NCBI GenBank assembly: GCA_963769605.1
Contig: CAVYML010000001.1
Span: 620,001-684,000, forward strand
Direction: 5' to 3'
Length of the DNA stretch: 64,000 nucleotides
DNA from: Fen-1254 sp963769605
GTDB taxonomy: Bacteria; Bacteroidota; Ignavibacteria; UBA10030
How positions within the stretch are numbered: the first letter of the stretch is position 1; the number at the start of each line of letters is the position of its first letter. Both the position numbers and the translations under genes were made by a program. This document shows positions 58,686-64,000 of the stretch, in pieces. Below the pieces are notes generated by a model. It made no database searches and was not told the origin of the DNA. It was given only the letters and a program-made list of their open reading frames with translations.

Positions 58686-59693
58686 ATGATCGAAGGGGAA
58701 GATGACCGGCAAAAAATTCATATAATCGTTCCGGCGGGGGAACATCGTAAACGGATCGATGTATATCTTACACAGCGTATCGAACATGCAACGCGTACGA
58801 AAATTCAGGCCGGCATCGAAGCAGGCCTGGTTCTTGTAAATGGGAAAAAAATCAAATCGAGCTACCAGCTCAATTCAAACGACAGCATACTTGTCACACT
58901 GCCGCATCCTACAGCCCCCGACGCCCTGCCGGAAAATATTCCGCTCTCCATTGTCTATGAAGATGATGCTCTGCTGATTGTTAACAAGGCGGCAGGAATG
59001 GTTACGCATCCGGCTTACGGGAATTACACGGGAACATTGGTCAATGCATTGCTGTATCATTGCAACTCCCTTTCTTCCATGAATACTGCATTGCGTCCCG
59101 GAATTGTTCATCGTCTGGATAAAGACACAACCGGACTCATTGTCGTCGCCAAGACGGATACATCGCATGCTTTTTTAGCAAAGCAATTTTCCCGGCGCAC
59201 AATCGAACGGGAATACTGGGCAGTTGTTTGGGGAGAATTTAAAGAAAAGAAAGGGGAGATAGATGCAAACCTGGGGCGGAGCAAAAAGGATCGGAAAAAA
59301 ATTGCCGTAACAAAAGAGGGAAAACATGCGGTAACGGAGTATAAGGTGCTCGCATACTTCGATTTTCTTTCACTTGTCCGGTTGCATCTAAAAACCGGAC
59401 GAACCCATCAGATTCGAGTTCACCTTGCACATATAGGACATCCGGTATTCGGGGATCCGACGTATGGCGGGCGAAGCAGCACATGGGGAGGATTGGACGG
59501 TTCTCAAACGCAGCGAGCGGTAAATCTTCTAAAAAAAATTCCACGGCAGGCCCTTCATGCAAAAACAATAGGATTCATTCATCCGACAACGAAGGAATTT
59601 ATGCGGTTCGATTCAGAATTACCGGATGATATGAAAGAAGTTTTGGCGGGATTTCAATTTTCTGTGGAAAAAAAAGGAGAGCGGCAAACTTAG
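58686..59693 (+). CDS. rluD: RluD-type large-subunit pseudouridine synthase
   Basis: RluD makes pseudouridines in helix 69 of 23S rRNA. The 335-residue enzyme has an S4 domain at the start (RIDVYLTQRIEHATRTKIQA), then the RluA-family catalytic motif in PGIVHRLDKDTTGLIVVAKT with its aspartate, and GRTHQIRVHLAHIGHPVFGD. Start ATG 58686, 6 bp after TGGAG. A GTG at 58674 is in frame. A minus-strand hairpin/terminator occupies its last 27 bp. Confidence 0.93.
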   Translation: MIEGEDDRQKIHIIVPAGEHRKRIDVYLTQRIEHATRTKIQAGIEAGLVLVNGKKIKSSYQLNSNDSILVTLPHPTAPDALPENIPLSIVYEDDALLIVNKAAGMVTHPAYGNYTGTLVNALLYHCNSLSSMNTALRPGIVHRLDKDTTGLIVVAKTDTSHAFLAKQFSRRTIEREYWAVVWGEFKEKKGEIDANLGRSKKDRKKIAVTKEGKHAVTEYKVLAYFDFLSLVRLHLKTGRTHQIRVHLAHIGHPVFGDPTYGGRSSTWGGLDGSQTQRAVNLLKKIPRQALHAKTIGFIHPTTKEFMRFDSELPDDMKEVLAGFQFSVEKKGERQT

Positions 59694-59734
59694 GCCCCTC
59701 CACCATGAGGACTCAAAAGCTTCCGCTCTCTCCT
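59667..59734 (-). terminator. minus-strand rho-independent terminator overlapping the rluD end
   Basis: On the minus strand, AGGAGAGAGCGG (59734-59723) pairs with CCGCTCTCCT (59684-59675) around a loop that holds its own small stem (CCTC/GAGG), followed by eight T residues. It could end a transcript from the DUF6600 gene or from a small RNA upstream. Confidence 0.65.
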
Positions 59735-59776
59735 GTATGAGGCGAAGACCACTCAACTCCGCCTCGTTATCTTTGT
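59667..59776 (-). ncRNA. candidate small structured RNA, minus strand
   Basis: Transcript would start near 59776 (TACAAT at 59788-59783, weak ATGTAA 17 bp farther), carry hairpin GAGGCG (59765-59760)/CGCCTC (59744-59739), then the long terminator stem. Length would be about 110 nt. I match it to no known RNA family. Confidence 0.35.
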
Positions 59777-60058
59777 TACTCGATTGTATAGGAATTTCCC
59801 TATTATTACATTTTAGTGATTAGACATCTTATCATGTAAATGGTTTAATTAAAAAATAAGTTTTGCAAAATAATCGTAATTTTCTACAGAGGAGATGAAT
59901 AACCGATTGTATTTAGAAGGGTTTCTGTGTTTTTTGTAAAAAAACGAGGAATTATATACAACGGACATAGTAAATGGCAGATGGTTAATAGTCATGTGTC
60001 ATTTGTTTGTGCTCATTAAAAAACCAAGAACTACGAACCAAGAACCCGATCGACCTTT
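59777..60058. other. intergenic region without a gene, containing a heptad repeat
   Basis: No coding signal. At 60022-60049 it reads AACCAAG, AACTACG, AACCAAG, AACCCGA in exact 7-bp register, like the array at 42746. Confidence 0.5.
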
Positions 60059-61126
60059 TTAATCTTTTTTATGTGTCTTTTCTTTTGACTTTTGCAATGC
60101 GGGTCCCGTATTGCGATCGCGATTATAACGTTCTATGAGCTGTTGACGCTTTTCTTTTTGCTGTCCTTTAGCTGGTTTAATTGTCGTTCGTTCTTGACGT
60201 GTAACGGTTTTTTGATTACCAGAAGAACGAGTGTGAGGTAATCCATGTCCCGGCTCGACTCCAGATTCCTGTGTTTGCATCCTGGGAACATTTTGGAAAT
60301 CCCCTGAAAGCGGGCGTTCACCTCTGTGAAAATTCGGCGTTATAATCTGTTGATGAAGCGCGGACATCGATGGGCGATAGACCTCAATCCTTGACTCTTG
60401 AAGACGTGCGTATTGTTCCCCTGGTACTTGCCGCTCGCTTATCATCCTTTGTTCAATGCGGATATTCCCTCGACGTGAAATCTCATCTGGTGCAATGCCG
60501 CGATTGATAACGTGATCATGTTCGATTTCAAATCTCTCTGCAGCACGCGTGTTGCCGAAAACGCGGTGGACATCATTTTTACTTAAGAAGTCATCCTGAC
60601 GAAAATTATGTGAAAATCTATCATACCGAACAAACGACCAATAATGTTCGGGCGCCCTCCAATGCTGAGAATAATGCAGGCCTAATGAAAAATCGAATAT
60701 TGCATAGGGCGGTAATGGTGCCCATCCTATGCAATCGTCGTTCGAACGCCATTCGACCCATGATGGAGCCCATACATCGTCCGGCATCCATACCCATCCG
60801 TAAAAATCGTCATAGAACCAGCGTCCGTAATGGTAAACAATCCAACCGAAAGGTTCATCGGATATCCAATACCAACCTTCATTAGTCCATTCCCAGCGTC
60901 CCAATGAATACGGCCGCCATTGGCGGGGAAGATTAAACGGACGCCAAACATGCACTCCGCCGTTGAATTCAATCCACTCGCCATGCGGAGAAAGATTCGA
61001 ATAAAAAAAACCAAAATGATCTTCTGCCGGAATTTCGGCCGCAATTGTGCCATTCAGTAAGCTGGAGATCATAAGGCTGCTAAAGAGGATGAACGTAAGG
61101 CTCATTATTTTTTTCATACTGTCCAT
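60059..61126 (-). CDS. DUF6600-type secreted protein with repeated GRWxY motifs
   Basis: The 355-residue protein has a signal peptide (MKKIMSLTFILFSSLMISSL) and an N-terminal domain with several tryptophan-rich repeats of the DUF6600 type: YSLGRWEWTNEGWYWISDEP, YHYGRWFYDDFYGWVWMPDD and WAPSWVEWR. The second half is glutamine/arginine-rich and disordered (QQKEKRQQLIERYNRD). The function is unknown. Such proteins are exported. I chose ATG 61126 with a GGAAAG upstream. The frame is open to 61150. It is the only minus-strand gene between 51.6 and 64 kb. Confidence 0.78.
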   Translation of the reverse strand: MDSMKKIMSLTFILFSSLMISSLLNGTIAAEIPAEDHFGFFYSNLSPHGEWIEFNGGVHVWRPFNLPRQWRPYSLGRWEWTNEGWYWISDEPFGWIVYHYGRWFYDDFYGWVWMPDDVWAPSWVEWRSNDDCIGWAPLPPYAIFDFSLGLHYSQHWRAPEHYWSFVRYDRFSHNFRQDDFLSKNDVHRVFGNTRAAERFEIEHDHVINRGIAPDEISRRGNIRIEQRMISERQVPGEQYARLQESRIEVYRPSMSALHQQIITPNFHRGERPLSGDFQNVPRMQTQESGVEPGHGLPHTRSSGNQKTVTRQERTTIKPAKGQQKEKRQQLIERYNRDRNTGPALQKSKEKTHKKD

Positions 61127-61499
61127 TTTCTTTCCACTGGAGAACAACAATTCACATGCCAGCTTATAAAAATGCCTCTTTAATTAAATTTCAAGGTCTT
61201 GTGATTCCTCAATGTATAGAAAAAAGGGCGAATTGTTGCATGCAATAGACACAAAGTAAAAAAAAGAAGTGAACTCTGCTGCTGTGTATAAATTGAATTA
61301 CCTTTTTTGTAACCCATGATAGTTCCCCCTATGGGATAAGGACAAGAAGCAGCCACCGTGACCATTTCCATTGCTTTATTAACTAAAGCACATGGTTAGC
61401 ATGGAAGAAATCCGATCGGTCAATCCTTCGAAATTGGAAATTGATTTCGTCTGAGGGTGGTATCCAATTGGCTTGCTTATAGCCGAAAATATCGCTTTA
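61127..61499. other. intergenic region with a hairpin, no gene
   Basis: A hairpin CCAT-TGCTTTA (61368-61378) with TAAAGCA-C-ATGG (61384-61395) has an 11-bp stem with one bulge. Otherwise the area shows no reading frame with gene character. Confidence 0.4.
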
Positions 61500-61528
61500 T
61501 TGACCCGAACGATTGTTGTAATTATAAT
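61500..61528 (+). promoter_or_regulatory. strong sigma-70-type promoter without a gene directly behind it
   Basis: TTGACC (61500-61505), 17-bp spacer and perfect TATAAT (61523-61528). The next coding start is 160 bp away and a terminator lies in between, so this drives a short transcript or a leader. Confidence 0.65.
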
Positions 61529-61534
61529 CGAGTC

Positions 61535-61606
61535 TTGGGGATTGTCGTAGCGGTGTGATGTTAAATCCTCTTGATTTGATGAAAATACAAAGATAGAGGA
61601 TTTTTT
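61535..61606 (+). ncRNA. candidate small RNA of about 70 nt (promoter to terminator)
   Basis: Between the promoter at 61500 and the terminator at 61563-61606 no reading frame exists. If transcription starts near 61535, the product is about 70 nt and ends in a hairpin with T-run. It might also be an attenuated leader for the GIDE-domain gene at 61690. Confidence 0.45.
61563..61606 (+). terminator. rho-independent terminator
   Basis: AAATCCTCT (61563-61571) pairs perfectly with AGAGGATTT (61595-61603), followed by more T residues to 61606. The loop is long (23 nt). Confidence 0.7.
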
Positions 61607-61689
61607 ATTAGAAGGCGGTTTGCCCGGCTTATAATATCTGCAAGTCCTTAAACCGGTTAGCGTATTCTTTCAATAAAGGACTCATTAAG

Positions 61690-62625
61690 ATGGATCCGTC
61701 AGTAGTCTATCTGTCCCTCTTTGCTCTTTGCCTGCTGTTCTCGTTGTATCTTAATAAAATAATGTTTACGGATAACAGCCTGGGGGATAAATTTTCTAAT
61801 TTTATGAATTCCGGCGGCAAATTTTTTTTCTATCTCATTGTGTTACTTGTTCTTTCCTATATAATATTTTCAACAAACAAAATGATACTGGAAAGGTTTC
61901 TCGGAAGATCCATCATATCCGTCATCGAACCCTGTGGCCTTCTTGTCATTGGATCAGTCCTTTTCCAGTTTGGTTTTGCAAAAATGTCCGAATTGCAAAT
62001 TATTCGAAATACTCCGCGCTCTAAAATTCGTTCAGCAGCTATGGGTATTGTAGAACTAAGCGGCAGGATTGTCTCGGAGCAGCTTCTAACTGCGCCATAT
62101 TCCAAATCGCCCTGCGTATATTATCGAAGTGAGTTGCAAATTTATCGCAGCTATAGAAGTTCCGACGATGAAGTCGACTATCGATGGGAGAGTCTGTCTT
62201 CTGAAAGCTTTAAAATTCCTTTTTGGATTAAAGACGAAACAGGTCAAATTATGGTCGACCCGGAAGGAGCCGAATTTAAAATTTCGGACAGAGCGTTCGG
62301 TTTTTTAAAGCCGGACGGTACTCCACAGGAGGATGTTGCAGAAAATTTTTCTCCTCAAGCCGGCGATCAACAGTATGTCGAAAAATATTTATCGCCGAAT
62401 GATGTAATATTCGTTTTTGGAACAGCCGGGTTGAAAACTGACGGCGCAAAATCACAAATTGTGATACAACGAGGAACCACGAACCCGACATTTATCATTA
62501 CGGAGGATCGGCAGAAGGATGTAGTGAGTGATACAAAATGGGAAATGATTGCCGGTCTTGCTTATGGAGTCGTTCTGTTTATTACGGGATTTTTTGAAAT
62601 ACTTCATTTATCAAACTTGTTATAA
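61690..62625 (+). CDS. GIDE-domain membrane protein (MULAN-like, no RING finger)
   Basis: The 311-residue protein has two or three N-terminal membrane segments (FFFYLIVLLVLSYIIFSTNK), then the GIDE domain: RNTPRSKIRSAAMGIVELSG, APYSKSPCVYYRSELQIYRS, FWIKDETGQIMVDPEGAEF and a final membrane segment (GLAYGVVLFITGFFEIL). The GIDE domain is known from mitochondrial MULAN and from bacterial proteins often next to LemA, as here (11-bp gap). The role is not known. There is no RING finger, so it is not a ubiquitin ligase. ATG 61690 follows AAAGGA. Confidence 0.82.
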   Translation: MDPSVVYLSLFALCLLFSLYLNKIMFTDNSLGDKFSNFMNSGGKFFFYLIVLLVLSYIIFSTNKMILERFLGRSIISVIEPCGLLVIGSVLFQFGFAKMSELQIIRNTPRSKIRSAAMGIVELSGRIVSEQLLTAPYSKSPCVYYRSELQIYRSYRSSDDEVDYRWESLSSESFKIPFWIKDETGQIMVDPEGAEFKISDRAFGFLKPDGTPQEDVAENFSPQAGDQQYVEKYLSPNDVIFVFGTAGLKTDGAKSQIVIQRGTTNPTFIITEDRQKDVVSDTKWEMIAGLAYGVVLFITGFFEILHLSNLL

Positions 62626-62636
62626 GGACAGATCTT

Positions 62637-63194
62637 ATGGAACTCATCATTTTTGCATTCATTCTCCTTCTCATCTTTATCATTTTCGGCTATTTTGTTT
62701 CCATCTATAATAGCCTTGTGTCGCTCAAAAACAATATTGTCAAAGCCTGGAGCAACATCGATGTATTGTTAAAAGAACGGCACGATGAATTGATAAAATT
62801 ATTAGAATCCGTAAAAGGATATATGAATTTTGAAAAAGAAGTAATGATACAAGTTGCACAGGCGCGGTCCGCCTACGCTCAGGCGCGAACGGTGGCGGAA
62901 AAAGCACAGGCAGATAATATGATGACATCGACGCTTAAATCGCTGTTTGCCGTTTCTGAAAATTATCCCGAATTAAAAGCCAATGACATGTTTGCCCAGT
63001 TCCAAAAAAGAATTACTGAAATAGAAGGTCAGATCGCAGACAGGCGGGAATTGTATAACGATTGGGTGAATACATTTAATACGCGTATAGAACAAATTCC
63101 GGATAACATGATTGCACGAATGATGAATTATATACCCAGAGAATTATTTAAAGCGGCGGAAGTAGATAGACAGGATGTGCAGGTAAAGTTTTAG
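62637..63194 (+). CDS. LemA family protein
   Basis: The 185-residue protein has one N-terminal membrane segment (FAFILLLIFIIFGYFVSIYN) and a long helical part with NIVKAWSNIDVLLKERHDEL, LIKLLESVKGYMNFEKEVMI, and VSENYPELKANDMFAQFQK, all LemA hallmarks. LemA proteins sit on the inner membrane with the helical part likely outside. Function is unknown though widespread. It is in an operon with the GIDE-domain gene upstream. Confidence 0.9.
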   Translation: MELIIFAFILLLIFIIFGYFVSIYNSLVSLKNNIVKAWSNIDVLLKERHDELIKLLESVKGYMNFEKEVMIQVAQARSAYAQARTVAEKAQADNMMTSTLKSLFAVSENYPELKANDMFAQFQKRITEIEGQIADRRELYNDWVNTFNTRIEQIPDNMIARMMNYIPRELFKAAEVDRQDVQVKF

Positions 63195-63559
63195 AATGCT
63201 GTCCACATCAATGCCGGATTTGCTAAAAGGGAAGCGTATGATCATTGTAAGGGCATATAGCGATATGCCCTCAGGGAAATTCCGAACAGTTCAAGAAGGC
63301 AGGCGCCGAATTACTCGGAATATCCTTTGATATAACATTGAACCTCTTATTTCCGCCGGTTACCGGGTTCGTTAAAACGTTAAGGGGATATAATTGCGGG
63401 AATTTAATCCATTAATCCGAACAATAATTGAATCCATGCCGAAGTGTTTGTAACTGTCTCCGGCAAGATCTGAATACCTATGAACGATACACCAGCTATG
63501 TGAAACATTCAGTGCCAAAGTGTTGTCATCGTACTCGCTGATAAATATGGAATACTCGG
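63195..63559. other. intergenic region before the rhomboid gene
   Basis: No gene. A perfect 9-bp hairpin AGGGCATAT (63250-63258) / ATATGCCCT (63263-63271) with a 4-nt loop lies near the LemA end. Without a T-run it is not a clear terminator. Confidence 0.4.
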
Positions 63560-64000
63560 ATGATACTTATTCCCTATAAATTAGAAACGACATTCACCCG
63601 AGTACCGTATGGAAACGCCGCGCTCATCGCTATCACGTCCATCTTATATTTCCTTCCTGAAGAAATTTTCTCATCGGCGGACAAGCGATCCCTCTTCCTT
63701 CAAAATTGGGAAGCTTCCAGTTTACTCGGAAATATGTTTTTGCACGGCAATTTTTTCCATTTGTTTGGAAACATGTTGTTTCTTTGGATTTTCGGGAATG
63801 CAGTCTGTGCATCGGTAGGGAATATTGCGTATGTATTTCTCTATCTTTGCCTCGGCGTTATTGCGGGAGTCGTCCATCTTGTTATCGATGGGCGTCCGGC
63901 AATCGGAGCCAGCGGCGCAATTAACGGAATTGTGGGTATGGCGTTTGTTTTTTTCCCGCGTAATAAAATACATACGTGGTATTTTTTTGCTCTTCCTTTC
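63560..64000 (+). CDS. rhomboid family intramembrane serine protease, N-terminal part (runs off the window)
   Basis: The frame from ATG 63560 is open to the last base (147 codons) and encodes MILIPYKLETTFTRVPYGNA, HGNFFHLFGNMLFLWIFG (the conserved loop 1 histidine/asparagine region) and the catalytic serine in RPAIGASGAINGIVGMA (Ser about 118), typical of rhomboid proteases that cut within membranes. The catalytic histidine near the C-terminus lies beyond the window. It has four to five membrane segments so far. A partial gene, not a pseudogene. Confidence 0.88.
   Translation, partial: MILIPYKLETTFTRVPYGNAALIAITSILYFLPEEIFSSADKRSLFLQNWEASSLLGNMFLHGNFFHLFGNMLFLWIFGNAVCASVGNIAYVFLYLCLGVIAGVVHLVIDGRPAIGASGAINGIVGMAFVFFPRNKIHTWYFFALPF

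Noticed and set aside
1..64000. CRISPR arrays, tRNA or rRNA genes
   Set aside because: Scanning for regularly spaced direct repeats, TPsiC-like GGTTCGAATCC blocks and rRNA-like stretches gave none. The 7-bp-period repeats are too short and too close to be CRISPR.

Overview
The window is a dense stretch of chromosome (visibly below 50% GC) from a Gram-negative bacterium of the Bacteroidota/Chlorobiota (FCB) group. Ignavibacteria or a close relative is my best guess, held with moderate confidence. The evidence is the Bacteroidota-type YbeY motif (HGALHLLGYRD), the DUF2795 family protein, the fused E1 alpha-beta of a 2-oxoacid dehydrogenase, HprK in a genome with outer-membrane proteins (BamA/TamA-like, FadL-like), and the futalosine route to menaquinone. 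I found no tRNA, rRNA, CRISPR array or prophage. The readable promoters follow TTGACA-N17-TATATT(TG).

Layout. 1-2 kb: end of a DUF3108 protein, a gamma-carbonic-anhydrase-like protein and an MBL-fold hydrolase. 2-8 kb: an operon with its own promoter encoding an unknown protein, YbeY, Smg/DUF494, TopA, a Xer recombinase, HPF and HprK. 8-14.6 kb: an M23 peptidase, a DUF2795 protein with a probable frameshift, an Omp85 protein, DNA polymerase III delta' and MetRS. 14.6-21.8 kb: a futalosine menaquinone cluster (UbiA-, UbiX- and UbiD-type enzymes, an in-frame MqnE-MqnA fusion, a TIR-like protein of unknown role, MqnC). 22-27.4 kb: a split SpmA/SpmB pair, a beta-barrel candidate, Dut, an AI-2E family transporter and RsmI. 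27.5-28.1 kb: a decayed REP-associated (Y1) transposase with a perfect hairpin beside it. 28.2-30.5 kb, minus strand: pyruvoyl arginine decarboxylase, TyrRS and SmpB.

30.6-37 kb: Lpd, LipB, fused E1, E2 and LipA, which together make and lipoylate one 2-oxoacid dehydrogenase complex. 37-42.6 kb: Psd/PssA for phosphatidylethanolamine, PurS/PurQ, TatA, GatA, SucD and Ndk. 42.9-46.2 kb: an MBL/beta-CASP nuclease, an anti-sigma-type kinase and, on the minus strand, a FadL-like porin driven by what looks like a 68-bp-spaced duplicated promoter. 47-51.6 kb, minus strand: Mdh, L27, L21, AroE and a frameshifted TPR protein. 51.8-59.7 kb: a PLP-binding YggS protein, frameshifted DivIVA, purine nucleoside phosphorylase, IleRS, a lysine-rich DksA/TraR protein, LspA and RluD. 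60-64 kb: a DUF6600 secreted protein, a promoter-to-terminator unit that looks like a roughly 70-nt small RNA, a GIDE-domain protein, LemA and a rhomboid protease running off the end.

Most genes are housekeeping. The less ordinary items are the MqnE-MqnA fusion with a TIR-like gene embedded in the menaquinone cluster, two candidate small RNAs, the duplicated promoter, REP-like palindromes, 7-bp-period intergenic repeats, and three single-base frameshifts that all look like one extra base in a two-base run. The frameshifts may be assembly errors rather than biology.
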